This document shows, piece after piece, positions 35,707 through 45,978 of a DNA stretch of 64,000 nt. Under the pieces are notes generated by a model that saw nothing but the letters and a program-made list of their open reading frames with translations, was not told the DNA's origin and did no database searches. Numbering within the stretch: the first letter of the stretch is position 1; each line of letters opens with the position of its first letter. Source of the stretch: Vogesella sp. XCS3 (GTDB taxonomy: Bacteria > Pseudomonadota > Gammaproteobacteria > Burkholderiales > Chromobacteriaceae); contig NZ_CP085530.1 in NCBI RefSeq assembly GCF_020616155.1, positions 1,363,501-1,427,500 of the forward strand, in the 5' to 3' direction. The translations under genes were made by a program, and so were the position numbers.

Positions 35707-35782
35707 TGGAGCGGGAAACGAGGCTCGAACTCGCGACCTCAACCTTGGCAAGGTTGTGCTCTACCAACTGAGCTATTCCCGC
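35707..35782 (-). tRNA. tRNA-Gly (GCC), first in transcription order
   Basis: A 76-base tRNA-Gly with anticodon GCC. It differs from the other four copies by a single base at tRNA position 26 (A instead of G), the A being the common state in other bacteria. It is nearest to the operon promoter. Confidence 0.93.
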
Positions 35783-35848
35783 ATAAAACTTGGTTTTTCT
35801 TAATGACTGCTGCGTCGTTTCCGTCGCTGCGTCGTTAAGAGAAGGCGA

Positions 35849-35876
35849 ATTATAATGATCTTTTCGGGGGTGTCAA
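35849..35876 (-). promoter_or_regulatory. sigma-70 promoter of the tRNA operon
   Basis: On the minus strand TTGACA (35871-35876) and TATAAT (35849-35854) are separated by 16 bases, both hexamers perfect. It begins four bases after the pgsA stop and lies about 67 bases before the first tRNA-Gly. A GC-rich discriminator follows, as usual for stable-RNA promoters. Confidence 0.88.
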
Positions 35877-35879
35877 CAC

Positions 35880-36461
35880 TCAAACATCAATTTTTTTGCC
35901 CGAGAATTCGCGCGCCGCCATCTGCAGGTAATAAACCATTGACCACAAAGTCAATATGACAGCGACAATCATGAACAATTTTCCTGCCAGCATGGTGCTC
36001 AGCCCCGGCACCAGCGGGCCTGCGTACAGCAAGAGCAAAATAGCTACCATCTGGGCGGCGGTTTTCAGCTTGCCGATATAGGCCACGGCCACGCTGCCAC
36101 GCCGCCCCATTTCGGCCATCCACTCGCGCAGCGCCGAAATGGCGATTTCGCGGCCGATGATGATCATGGCCATCCAGCCTTCCAGCCGGCCCAGCTCTAC
36201 CAGCAAGATGAGCGCGGCAGCCACGATGAGCTTGTCGGCCACCGGGTCCAGGAATGCGCCAAAGGCGGAGGTCTGCCCCAGACGACGCGCCAGGTAGCCG
36301 TCCAGCCAGTCGGTCGCCGCCGCCAGGCCGAAAATGAAAGCCCCCAGGCTATTGCGGTGATGTTGCAGCAGCACACTATCCGGCAGAAAGAACACCGCCA
36401 CGCATACGGGAATCAGGGCTACGCGCAGCCAGGTTAATAAAATGGGCAGGTTAAAGGGCAT
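35880..36461 (-). CDS. pgsA: CDP-diacylglycerol--glycerol-3-phosphate 3-phosphatidyltransferase
   Basis: A 193-residue inner-membrane enzyme making phosphatidylglycerol phosphate. The CDP-alcohol phosphotransferase motif is in DWLDGYLARRLGQTSAFGAFLDPVADK (near residues 48-74), with about four hydrophobic helices. It is 17 bases downstream of uvrC on the same strand, the common uvrC-pgsA-tRNA order of betaproteobacteria. Confidence 0.95.
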   Translation of the reverse strand: MPFNLPILLTWLRVALIPVCVAVFFLPDSVLLQHHRNSLGAFIFGLAAATDWLDGYLARRLGQTSAFGAFLDPVADKLIVAAALILLVELGRLEGWMAMIIIGREIAISALREWMAEMGRRGSVAVAYIGKLKTAAQMVAILLLLYAGPLVPGLSTMLAGKLFMIVAVILTLWSMVYYLQMAAREFSGKKIDV

Positions 36462-36478
36462 GTGTCGGCTCGGGTGTG

Positions 36479-38281
36479 CTAGTGCAGTGCGTTATGAATT
36501 TTTTCGGCCAGCGCGCGGCTGATACCGTCTACTTGGGCTAGATCATCGATACTGGCTGCCACTACCCCGCGCAACCCGCCAAAACGGGTAAGCAGGCGCT
36601 GCCTGCGCGTGGGGCCGACACCCGGGATATCTTCCAGCGTAGACGAGGTACGCGCCTTTGCCCGCTTGGCACGGTGGCCGGTAATGGCAAAGCGGTGCGC
36701 CTCGTCGCGCACGGTTTGTATCAGGTGCAGGGCGGCATGATCGCGCGGCAATTGTAACGTCTTTTGCAGATGCGGCACGATCAGCGTTTCCAGGCCGGGT
36801 TTGCGCTCCTCGCCTTTGGCCACGCCGACGATGGGCACATTCACACCCACTTCTGCCAACACCTCCAGCGCCACCCCCACCTGCCCCTTGCCACCGTCGA
36901 TCAGCAGCACGTCCGGCAGTTTGCCTTCTTCTGCGGCCAACCTGCTGTAGCGGCGGGTCAGCGCCTCGCGCATGGCGGCGTAATCGTCGCCAGCGGCGGC
37001 GGTTTCGATATTGAAGCGGCGATACTCCGACGGCTGCATGCCGCCACGGTCGTACACCACGCAGGAAGCCACCGTGGCCTCGCCCAGCGTGTGGCTGATA
37101 TCGAAGCACTCCAGCCGCGCTACTTGCTCTACCTCCATCAGCTCGGCCAGTGCGGCCAACCTGCTTTGCTGGCCGGCCACGCTGAGTATTTTCTGGCCGA
37201 TGGCCAGCTGGGCGTTTTTCTCGGCCATTTCCAGCCATACGCGGCGCTCGCCGATAGGGTTGCCCACAAAAGCCAGGCGCTTTTCTGCCTGCTCGATCAG
37301 CAGCGCCTGCAACTCGGGCGATACCTGTTCGTTATGGATGATCACGGCAGGCAACGGCACACCCAGATAATGCTGCGCCAGGAAGGCTTCAAGGTTGGCC
37401 GCCAGCGAGGCTTCGTCGGCGTTCTGCGGGAAAAAGCTCTTGTCGCCCAGATGGCGCCCGCCACGAATCATCACCAGGTTCACGCACACCAGCCCGCCAT
37501 GCGCGGCGATGGCCACCACGTCGGCGTCCAGCTGGCTGGTATTACTGCTGATGAACTGCTTCTCTTGCACCCGCGCCAGGGCCTGGATCTGGTCGCGCAG
37601 CTCGGCCGCCTGCTCGAACGCCAGCGACTCGGATGCGGCCAACATGCGCTCGGTCAGCGCGTCGATCAGCTCGTTCTGTTTGCCTTGCAGGAAAGCTACG
37701 GCACCGCGCACGTCTTCGCGGTAGTCCTCGGCGCTGATTTCGCCAGTACAGGGCGCGGTACAACGCTTGATCTGGAATAACAGGCAGGGGCGCGAGCGGT
37801 TGCTGAATACGCTGTCTTCGCAGCTACGCAAGCGGAAGACTTTTTGCAGGATCTGGATGCTCTCGCGCACGGCGTAGCCGTTCGGGTAGGGGCCAAAATA
37901 CTGATGCGGCTTTTTCGGGTCGCCGCGAAAGTAGGCCAGCTGCGGGTAAGCGTGGCCGGACAGCATCAGATAAGGGTAGGACTTGTCGTCGCGAAACAGG
38001 ATGTTGTACTTGGGTGCCAGCGCCTTGATCAGGTTGTTTTCCAGGATCAGCGCTTCGGCCTCGCTACGCACCACCGTGGTTTCGATGCTGGCGATCTGCG
38101 CCACCATCAGCTGGATGCGCGGGCTCAGATCGTTTTTCTGGAAGTAGGAGCTAACGCGCTTTTTCAGGTCGATAGCCTTGCCGACATAAAGCACATTGCC
38201 CGAGGCATCCAGCATGCGGTACACCCCGGGCAGGCCGGGCAAGCTGGCCAGAACCGGCCGGTAATCAAAAGCAGGCTGCAT
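36479..38281 (-). CDS. uvrC: UvrABC excinuclease subunit C
   Basis: A 600-residue subunit that makes both incisions around DNA lesions. The N-terminal GIY-YIG nuclease ([25 protein letters not shown]) is near residues 18-45. The UVR motif ([20 protein letters not shown]) is near 210. The C-terminal RNase-H-like nuclease includes [23 protein letters not shown] near 390, and helix-hairpin-helix motifs lie at the end. ATG 38281 overlaps the stop of the upstream DUF4124 gene by one base. The gene contains three exact copies of the interspersed repeat. Confidence 0.96.
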   Translation of the reverse strand: MQPAFDYRPVLASLPGLPGVYRMLDASGNVLYVGKAIDLKKRVSSYFQKNDLSPRIQLMVAQIASIETTVVRSEAEALILENNLIKALAPKYNILFRDDKSYPYLMLSGHAYPQLAYFRGDPKKPHQYFGPYPNGYAVRESIQILQKVFRLRSCEDSVFSNRSRPCLLFQIKRCTAPCTGEISAEDYREDVRGAVAFLQGKQNELIDALTERMLAASESLAFEQAAELRDQIQALARVQEKQFISSNTSQLDADVVAIAAHGGLVCVNLVMIRGGRHLGDKSFFPQNADEASLAANLEAFLAQHYLGVPLPAVIIHNEQVSPELQALLIEQAEKRLAFVGNPIGERRVWLEMAEKNAQLAIGQKILSVAGQQSRLAALAELMEVEQVARLECFDISHTLGEATVASCVVYDRGGMQPSEYRRFNIETAAAGDDYAAMREALTRRYSRLAAEEGKLPDVLLIDGGKGQVGVALEVLAEVGVNVPIVGVAKGEERKPGLETLIVPHLQKTLQLPRDHAALHLIQTVRDEAHRFAITGHRAKRAKARTSSTLEDIPGVGPTRRQRLLTRFGGLRGVVAASIDDLAQVDGISRALAEKIHNALH

Positions 38282-38694
38282 TACTTGCCGCACCAGATCT
38301 GCACTTCCTCGCGCGCACGCTTGAGCATCTCTTCACGGCCGGGCTTGCTACCCGGGCGGTCCAGCGCCGCCAGGTTGGCCTGGGCGGTTTTGCAGTTTTG
38401 CGCTTTCACGTCGCGGTTGTGCTTTTCAATGCGCTCGTTCAGCGCCTTCACATCCGCATCCAGCCCGCCGGCAGATTGCCCCGCCGCAGGGGCCGCACCA
38501 GCAGGGGCGGAGGCCGCCTGGCGTGCTACCTGCGCCCCACCCGGGTAAACCTTCACCTTGTCTACCTTTTTGCCAGGTGGCGGCTGGTCGGAAAACACCA
38601 CGCGGCCGTTGGCATCTACCCATTTGTAGACCTCGGCCTGCGCCATGCCACTGGCAGCCAGCAGCAGCGCTGCTATCACTATGTCTTTTCTCAT
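38281..38694 (-). CDS. DUF4124-domain periplasmic protein
   Basis: A 137-residue protein with a signal peptide (about residues 1-20, GMAQA). The DUF4124 motif follows, [24 protein letters not shown] (residues 21-44). Then come an alanine/proline/glycine-rich linker and a charged helical C-terminus. The function of the family is unknown, probably in the cell envelope. Its stop TAA overlaps the uvrC ATG, so it is translated ahead of uvrC. Confidence 0.85.
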   Translation of the reverse strand: MRKDIVIAALLLAASGMAQAEVYKWVDANGRVVFSDQPPPGKKVDKVKVYPGGAQVARQAASAPAGAAPAAGQSAGGLDADVKALNERIEKHNRDVKAQNCKTAQANLAALDRPGSKPGREEMLKRAREEVQIWCGK

Positions 38695-38773
38695 GAAAAC
38701 CGTCTTTGCAATCGGCAGCAAACGGCCACTTTATACACTGCATGCACACTATAGGCAAAACCGCCATCACATT

Positions 38774-38802
38774 TTGCACTTGGGGCGGCAGATCGGTATA
38801 AT
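38774..38802 (+). promoter_or_regulatory. sigma-70 promoter of guaB
   Basis: TTGCAC (38774-38779) and a perfect TATAAT (38797-38802) are separated by 17 bases, about 30 bases before the guaB ATG. Confidence 0.8.
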
Positions 38803-38819
38803 GCGTTTTTGCCGCCTAA

Positions 38820-40295
<1,476 letters not shown>

Positions 40296-40316
40296 GCCCG
40301 CGCCAAGGTTGGCCGC

Positions 40317-40346
40317 AAAAACCCCGCAGCGTGCTGCGGGGTTTTT
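40317..40346 (+). terminator. guaB terminator
   Basis: AAAAACCCCGCAGC pairs with GCTGCGGGGTTTTT around a GT turn, directly after one full copy of the interspersed repeat (AAGGTTGGCCGC, 40305-40316). Confidence 0.9.
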
Positions 40347-40405
40347 CTTTGCCCTCACGCGGCCAAAGCAAAGCCATGCACTGCCGGCGGCACCAGCCGC
40401 GCCAG

Positions 40406-41251
40406 CTACACCAGCGGCGCCCAGATTTCGGTCAGCAGGTCTTTCGGCGCGGTATCCTGCGGCGAATTCAGGTAGGCCTCCACGCACGGCCGGTCGGCCA
40501 ACTGTTCGCCACTGGCAGGCAGCCACACACCGTACAGCCAGCCGTAGGCCTGCTCCAGCTCGCTGTAAGGGCCACGATGGCAGATCACCACGTAGCGGCC
40601 GGCCTCAATGCGCCACGCTTCCAGCCCGTCAGGCAGGCTAACGCCGGGCGGCAAGGTCAGGCAGGCTGCCGAGCGCAGCTGCTCGGCCGGCACCGTGCGC
40701 GGGTCATCAAGATAGATGCCGTACCAGCGGCTCTCCGGCCCCAGCCACGGGCGGGCGATCGCCCCCAGGCGCTCGAACGCCTGTCCTATCTGCATATAGT
40801 CGCCACGGTGCGGCAAGGCGGCCAGCATTACCACTTGGTCAAGCGTGCGAAATTCGGGTGTGTACATGGCATTCTCCAATCGGGACAAGGTTTCCAGGCG
40901 CCGGACACAGTGCTGACGATAGCGCCCGGGCGGCATGCCGTACGCCTGCCGGAAGGCACGCACAAAGGCGGCTGCGCTGCCGTAACCTGCCCGCTGCGCC
41001 ATCTGCTGCAAAGGCACCACGGGCTGGCGACGCAGTGCCAGTGCGGCCAACTGCAGGCGCAGGCGCTGGCGCGTGTCGTTCACGCTCTCGCCCATCACCG
41101 CCACGTAGGTGCGGTGAAAGTGATAGGGCGAAAAGTGCGCCATCTCGGCCAGCAGCGCCAGCGGCGTGTCGTGCTGCGGGTGCTGCCACAGGTAATGCAC
41201 CACTTGCAGAACACGCTGCACATGGCGCTGGCTGGTGTCGCTACTCGTCAT
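40406..41251 (-). CDS. AraC-family regulator with GyrI-like effector domain
   Basis: A 281-residue protein with an N-terminal AraC double helix-turn-helix (LALLAEMAHFSPYHFHRTYVAVMGES; MAQRAGYGSAAAFVRAFRQAYGMPPGRYR, residues 25-115). It is joined to a GyrI/Rob-like ligand-binding domain (about 125-281; GDYMQIGQAFERLG, YGIYLDDPRTVPAEQLRSAACL, YVVICHRGPYSELEQAYGWLYGVW). Such regulators (Rob, SoxS-like) respond to amphipathic drugs. It is divergent from an alpha/beta hydrolase with 57 bases between starts. Confidence 0.9.
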   Translation of the reverse strand: MTSSDTSQRHVQRVLQVVHYLWQHPQHDTPLALLAEMAHFSPYHFHRTYVAVMGESVNDTRQRLRLQLAALALRRQPVVPLQQMAQRAGYGSAAAFVRAFRQAYGMPPGRYRQHCVRRLETLSRLENAMYTPEFRTLDQVVMLAALPHRGDYMQIGQAFERLGAIARPWLGPESRWYGIYLDDPRTVPAEQLRSAACLTLPPGVSLPDGLEAWRIEAGRYVVICHRGPYSELEQAYGWLYGVWLPASGEQLADRPCVEAYLNSPQDTAPKDLLTEIWAPLV

Positions 41252-41308
41252 CTGTCTCCTCCTGTGCGTACACTAGGCGCCTCCGATTGATTCAGGTTGC
41301 GATTCTGC

Positions 41309-42202
41309 ATGCACCCCACCCTGCCCTACCAGCCACAGCAGCCGCCGCGCAGCGAGTGGCATACCTTTAACGGCCACGCCTACCATATCCGCCGCTGGGG
41401 CCAGCCCGATGCACCCCTGCTGGTGATGCTGCACGGCTGGATGGATTGTGCCGACACCTTCCAGTTTGTTGCCGACCGCCTGGCTGGCGGCTGGCAGATT
41501 GTAGCGCCAGACTGGCGCGGCTTCGGCCACAGCGCGTGGAACAGCGTCAGCTACTACTCGCCCGACTACCTGGCCGATCTGGACGCCCTGCTGCAGCACT
41601 ACAGCCCGCACCGTGCGGCCAACCTTGTCGGCCACAGCATGGGGGCCATGGTAGCCGGCCTGTACGCCGGTATTCGCCCCGATCGCGTAGCGCGGCTGGC
41701 ACTGGTGGAAGGCTTCGGCCTGGCCGCCACCCGCCCGGCCGAGGCCCCGGGCCGCTACGCGCGCTGGCTGCGCGAAAAACAGCAGGCACCGGCCTTTACC
41801 GCCGTGGGCAGCCTGGACGAGGTGGCCGCCAAACTGCAGGCGCGCAACCCGCGCATGGCGCTGCCCCACGCACAGCACATAGCCACCGCACTGTGCCATC
41901 AGCACAACGGCCAGTGGCAATACCGCGCCGACCCGCGCCACAAAATGGTGAACCCGGTGCTGTACCGGCTGGAAGAAGCCAAAGCCTGCTGGCAGCGCAT
42001 CAGCGCGCCGGTATTGTGGGTGATAGGCGGCGATATGTGGGACCACCCCATGGCCAAGGGCGTGTTCGATACACTGCCAGAGCGCCGCGCCTGCTTTGCG
42101 CAGCTGACCGAAACCACCATCGCCGACGCCGGCCACATGATCCAGTGGGAACAACCGGCCGCGCTGGCCGATACGTTGGCCGCGTTCTTTACTTATAAAT
42201 AA
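41309..42202 (+). CDS. alpha/beta-fold hydrolase
   Basis: A 297-residue hydrolase. The oxyanion motif LHGWMDCADTF is near residue 42, nucleophile serine in VGHSMGAMVAG near 113, the acid probably in the DMWD region near 247, and histidine in DAGHMIQWE near 277. It resembles the MhpC/lysophospholipase group. The first ATG with family-like sequence is chosen; an upstream TTG at 41297 is possible. One full interspersed repeat lies just before the GHSMG codons. Substrate unknown. Confidence 0.8.
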   Translation: MHPTLPYQPQQPPRSEWHTFNGHAYHIRRWGQPDAPLLVMLHGWMDCADTFQFVADRLAGGWQIVAPDWRGFGHSAWNSVSYYSPDYLADLDALLQHYSPHRAANLVGHSMGAMVAGLYAGIRPDRVARLALVEGFGLAATRPAEAPGRYARWLREKQQAPAFTAVGSLDEVAAKLQARNPRMALPHAQHIATALCHQHNGQWQYRADPRHKMVNPVLYRLEEAKACWQRISAPVLWVIGGDMWDHPMAKGVFDTLPERRACFAQLTETTIADAGHMIQWEQPAALADTLAAFFTYK

Positions 42203-42238
42203 GCGGCATGGCACGCCGGCGCGTTTTGCCTTAGTGTC

Positions 42239-43351
42239 ATGCCATCAGCTTTTATGGATACCGCCATGCCACGCTACGCCCGCCACCTGCAAGACGTCAC
42301 CATCGCCAACCCGTTCCCCGGCCTGCCCAAGCTGGAAGCCCTGATCGGCCGCCGCATCGACAGCCGCATCGGCTCCAACGAAAGCATGGCCATCGCCGGC
42401 CACAGCGTCAGCCAGCAATGGGGCGAAGCGCTGTACGAACTGGCGCGGCTGTACCCCGACCCGTACGCCGGCGCCATCCGCCAGCGCGCCGCGGCGCTCA
42501 ACGACGTGAAAGCGGCCAACGTGGTAGTGGATGCAGGCGCCGACAGCCTGATCGCGCTCTTCCTGCGTGCCCGCGTTTCGCCGGGCGACGTGGTGGTGTG
42601 TACCGCCGGTACCTACCCCACCTTCCGCTACTTTGCCGAAGGCGTGGGCGCCCGCGTGGTGGAAGTACCCTATGCGCAGCACGGCGACAGCCTGGTGAAC
42701 GACCTGCCCGCCCTGCTGGCCGCCGCGCAGCAGCACGAGGCCGCGCTGCTATACCTGGCCAACCCCGATAACCCTACTGGTAGCTACTTGCCGCTGGCCG
42801 AGGTCACTGCGCTACGTACTGCGCTGCCGGCCGACACCTTCCTGCTGCTGGACGAGGCCTATATCGACTTTTGCGACCAGGCCGAGCGCCAGGGCACGCT
42901 GCCTGATACCGCCCGCCTGCGTACGCTGTCCAAGGCGCACGGCCTGGCCGGCCTGCGCATCGGCTATGCCCTGGCACCGGCAGAATGGGTGGTCAAGGCC
43001 GACCAGATCCGCACCCAGTACGGCACCTCCAGCGTGGCACAGGCCGCAGCGGTCGCCGCGCTGGACCAACCCGAATGCAGCCAGCGGCTGATTGCCGACA
43101 CGCTGGCGCTACGCGACCAGCTGCAGCTGGCTCTGCAGCAAGGCGGGCTGCGCATCATCCCGTCGCATACCAATTTCCTGACCATCGTCTACCCGGACGC
43201 CGACGCGGCGCTGGCGCGCCAAAAAGCACTGTGGCTTCAAGGCGTTGCCGTACACCGCCCGCCCCACCCGGCCATGCAGCACGTGCTACGCATTACCGCC
43301 CACCCGGACTCACTTGCAAAAAAGGTGGTCCAGATGTTGATTTCGCCATGA
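42239..43351 (+). CDS. class I/II PLP aminotransferase, HisC-like
   Basis: A 370-residue PLP enzyme related to histidinol-phosphate aminotransferase. Visible are LYPDPYAGAIRQ near residue 70, YLANPDNPTGSYL near 175, LLDEAYIDFCDQ near 203 and the PLP lysine in RTLSKAHGLAGLRIGY near 230. With no his genes nearby, its substrate may be histidinol phosphate, an aromatic amino acid or another amine. The first of three ATGs is used; 42266 is an alternative start. Confidence 0.8.
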   Translation: MPSAFMDTAMPRYARHLQDVTIANPFPGLPKLEALIGRRIDSRIGSNESMAIAGHSVSQQWGEALYELARLYPDPYAGAIRQRAAALNDVKAANVVVDAGADSLIALFLRARVSPGDVVVCTAGTYPTFRYFAEGVGARVVEVPYAQHGDSLVNDLPALLAAAQQHEAALLYLANPDNPTGSYLPLAEVTALRTALPADTFLLLDEAYIDFCDQAERQGTLPDTARLRTLSKAHGLAGLRIGYALAPAEWVVKADQIRTQYGTSSVAQAAAVAALDQPECSQRLIADTLALRDQLQLALQQGGLRIIPSHTNFLTIVYPDADAALARQKALWLQGVAVHRPPHPAMQHVLRITAHPDSLAKKVVQMLISP

Positions 43352-43419
43352 AATACCCCGCCTTCACTGCTAGAATGAGTTGAAATTCCTATAACCCAGC
43401 CTACACCGGATCCTTAGCA

Positions 43420-44280
43420 ATGAAGGTCCCTCAATTCGACGCCAATACCACAGCCGACCTGGTGCGCAACTTGGTGATTCCGCCCCGTCCCGAAATCCTG
43501 GACAAGCTGGTCGCCCTGCGTAGCAACCCGGACATGAGCCTGATGGACGTGGCCGATATCATTTCCAGCGACCTGGGCCTGTCTGCCGCCATCCTTAAGG
43601 CGGCCAACAGCCCGTTTTTCGGTAGCGGCCGTACCCTGACTTCCATCATGCAGGCCGTGAATCTGCTGGGCGAACGCAATATCGTTCACCTGGTACATGG
43701 CCTCTTGCTGCGCCTGACGCTGACCAGCCAGAACCCGCCGGTGATCGAGCAGTTCTGGGAACGCACCATGCACGAGGCGTCCATCGCCGCCAGCCTGTGC
43801 GAGAAGCTGGGCCGCCCGGCAGACGAGTGCCAGAGCTTTGCGCTATTCCGCAGCTGTGGTATCGCCGTGATGCTGATGCGTTACCCCAACTACGAGCGCA
43901 CGCTGCGGCTGATTACCCAGGCGCGCGACCGCCAGATCAGCAAGATCGAGCAGGAGTTCCACGGCACTAGCCACGACGTAGTCGGTTACCTGGTCGCCCG
44001 GACCTGGAATATGCCGGAAGACTTTGGCCAGGCCATCTTGCTGCAGCACAACCCGGACCTGTTCCAGGACAGCAACGACGAGCTGCTGGACCACAGCCAC
44101 AAGATGATGATTGCCGTCGCCCGCGCCGCGCAGCACATCTGGCGCACCAGCACCGACCAGAATGGCGACCCGGGCTGGAAAGACCGCGCAGAAGAGCTGA
44201 TTGCCTACTTGGGCATGCACGAAGTGGAGTTTGAAGACTGGGTGGACGAGATGCACGACCGCATCCACGCCGGCCTGTAA
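43420..44280 (+). CDS. HDOD-domain signalling protein
   Basis: A 286-residue protein with an HDOD domain over most of its length: NLVIPPRPEILDKLVALR, MDVADIISSDLGLSAAILKAANSPFFGSGR near residues 45-72, and LLGERNIVHLVHGLLLR. HDOD proteins are regulators or signalling adaptors in stress, chemotaxis and competence; the specific target is unknown. Its own terminator follows. Confidence 0.88.
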   Translation: MKVPQFDANTTADLVRNLVIPPRPEILDKLVALRSNPDMSLMDVADIISSDLGLSAAILKAANSPFFGSGRTLTSIMQAVNLLGERNIVHLVHGLLLRLTLTSQNPPVIEQFWERTMHEASIAASLCEKLGRPADECQSFALFRSCGIAVMLMRYPNYERTLRLITQARDRQISKIEQEFHGTSHDVVGYLVARTWNMPEDFGQAILLQHNPDLFQDSNDELLDHSHKMMIAVARAAQHIWRTSTDQNGDPGWKDRAEELIAYLGMHEVEFEDWVDEMHDRIHAGL

Positions 44281-44289
44281 ACCACACAA

Positions 44290-44315
44290 AAAAACCCGCC
44301 ACTTGGCGGGTTTTT
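44290..44315 (+). terminator. terminator between HDOD gene and hslO (bidirectional)
   Basis: AAAAACCCGCC (44290-44300) pairs with GGCGGGTTTTT (44305-44315) around ACTT, with T runs on both strands; it lies between convergent genes. Confidence 0.9.
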
Positions 44316-44337
44316 GTTTGGCTACGGCGGATAGCGA

Positions 44338-45216
44338 TTAATGGCGCTGCTGCTCGGCGCGCACGGCGGCTACCACATCCATACCGAACAGCGTGTTGAC
44401 GTCTTCGTCGTCAAACACGTAACGTTGGCCGCAATACTCGCAGCCCACCTCGATGCTGCCCTGCTCCAGCACCACGCTGGCCACTTCTTCGCCGCCCAGC
44501 AGCTTAAGCATGTCGCCCACGCGCTCGGTACTGCAGTTGCAGGCAAAGCTGACCAGTGCCGGGTCGAAAATGCGCACGGCATCCTGGTGGTACAGGCGGT
44601 ACAGGATATCCAGCGCGTCCAGCTGCAATAGCTCGTCTTGCTGCAGGGTTTCAGCCAGCGCCTTCACGTGCGGCCAACCTTCGGCATCGCCATGGCCGTC
44701 GGGCAGGCGCTGCAGCAGCAGGCCGGCGGCGGTCTCGTCGTTACAGGCCAGTACCAGATGGGTTTCCAGCTGCTCGGAACGCAGCATGTAGTTTTGCAGC
44801 ATTTGGGCGATGCTGTCGCCCTCCAGTGCCACGATACCCTGCCATGGCTCGCCGTCTTTCGGCTCCAGCGTAATGACAAAGGTGCCGCCCTCGCCCAGCA
44901 ACTCGGCCAGCGGGGCATCGGTGATACCGTCGTCAAAGCGTGCGGTAGCCCGTACGGTACGGTCGTTGGTGCATTCGGCCACAGCCAGGCGCAGCGCACC
45001 CTTGCCGTGCAGCTGCATGATCAGCGTGCCGTCAAACTTCAGGTTGGCCGCCAGCAGGCTGCTGGCAGCCAGCATCTGGCCCAGCACATGGCGGATGGCC
45101 GGCGGATATTGATGGCGCGCCACCACCTCCTGCCAGGCGCTGTCCATGCGTACCAGTGCGCCACGCACCGGTATGCCGTCAAACAGGAAGCGTTGCAGAG
45201 TATCGTGTTGGCTCAT
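44338..45216 (-). CDS. hslO: Hsp33 redox-regulated chaperone
   Basis: A 292-residue cytoplasmic chaperone activated by oxidation. The C-terminal zinc site is formed by the cysteines in FACNCSTERV near 231 and CEYCGQRYVF near 263. The N-terminal domain (FDGTLIMQLHGKGALRLAVAECTNDRTVRA) is typical. The ATG overlaps the stop of the upstream HslV-like gene by four bases, so the chaperone and the putative peptidase are co-translated. Confidence 0.95.
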   Translation of the reverse strand: MSQHDTLQRFLFDGIPVRGALVRMDSAWQEVVARHQYPPAIRHVLGQMLAASSLLAANLKFDGTLIMQLHGKGALRLAVAECTNDRTVRATARFDDGITDAPLAELLGEGGTFVITLEPKDGEPWQGIVALEGDSIAQMLQNYMLRSEQLETHLVLACNDETAAGLLLQRLPDGHGDAEGWPHVKALAETLQQDELLQLDALDILYRLYHQDAVRIFDPALVSFACNCSTERVGDMLKLLGGEEVASVVLEQGSIEVGCEYCGQRYVFDDEDVNTLFGMDVVAAVRAEQQRH

Positions 45217-45797
45217 GAGCGGGTGTCCTTCTCTTTCTGGATAGTGTGAATCGTCAACGGCAGCGAGGAGCTGGCGTCAAACTCGCAGCCGGCACGGATC
45301 GCCGCTTCGGCAATCTGGCCGGCCGTCATGTCGGTATCAAACAGGGCGTGCATGGCGCCCATGGCAAACTTGCGTCCCGAGCCTATGGCCCAGTAACGGG
45401 CAAACTGGTACACCTCACGCATGGGGTAAACACCGAAAATGCCGTGGGCGTTGGCGACCAATACCATCATCTGACTGGATTCGTACGGGTCGTCTTCCTC
45501 TTCTTCCGGCCGCAGGTAGAAGTGGTCTTTCAGCTTGGGGTGTATCTTGCGAAAGGTCTCGAACAAGCCGGCACGGCTGCTGAAATCGCGCGATTTCATG
45601 CCTTTCAGCGCCGATTGCAACACCAAGTCGTGCGCCGCCGAGCCAGCAATGGCCAGGTAGCTGTCGCCCAGCTTGAAGATCTTGTTGCTGTGCACATCGT
45701 AGGCCGCCAGCAGTTTCTGGTCATCGCCAAAAGTAGTCTGGCTGTCTGCGGCAATAGCAATCTCTGCCCCTTTGTTTACAACAACGATGGTGGTCAT
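45213..45797 (-). CDS. Ntn-hydrolase (HslV/proteasome-like) family protein
   Basis: A 194-residue protein whose N-terminus (MTTIVVVNKGAEIAIAADSQTTFGDD) resembles proteasome-fold HslV-like proteins, with a threonine at position 2 that could become the N-terminal nucleophile. A further family-like part is YLAIAGSAAHDLVLQ near 48, and the middle holds an acidic run PEEEEDDPYESS. No HslU-type ATPase is adjacent. It is coupled by overlap to hslO, suggesting a joint role in protein quality control. Actual protease activity is not demonstrable from sequence. Confidence 0.8.
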   Translation of the reverse strand: MTTIVVVNKGAEIAIAADSQTTFGDDQKLLAAYDVHSNKIFKLGDSYLAIAGSAAHDLVLQSALKGMKSRDFSSRAGLFETFRKIHPKLKDHFYLRPEEEEDDPYESSQMMVLVANAHGIFGVYPMREVYQFARYWAIGSGRKFAMGAMHALFDTDMTAGQIAEAAIRAGCEFDASSSLPLTIHTIQKEKDTRS

Positions 45798-45978
45798 GCC
45801 TGCCTTTCAGTTACAGCGGGCCTGCAACAGCAACGTTGCTGGCAGACCCAGGAAAACACATATCGGGATTTTCTCATAAATAACAAGCCCACCCCAAGGC
45901 GGCCACCTGGCTGAATGCTGCTTGGCGTGGCCGCCCCTGCATGAAACAATAGGCTATCTATTGAACACGGACACCCCC

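Larger units (their letters stand above)
35303..35782 (-). repeat. 101-bp tandem repeat unit of tRNA-Gly genes
   Basis: Five units of 76-base tRNA plus a nearly identical 25-base spacer (starting GTCGCATGGTACTGC on the plus strand). The identical spacers indicate recent amplification by unequal recombination or gene conversion. Confidence 0.9.

Noticed and set aside
35291..35771. Short repeated peptide frames and a CRISPR-like direct repeat with 101-base period
   Set aside because: The repeats are five tRNA-Gly genes; the units fold as cloverleafs and the spacers are identical rather than unique.
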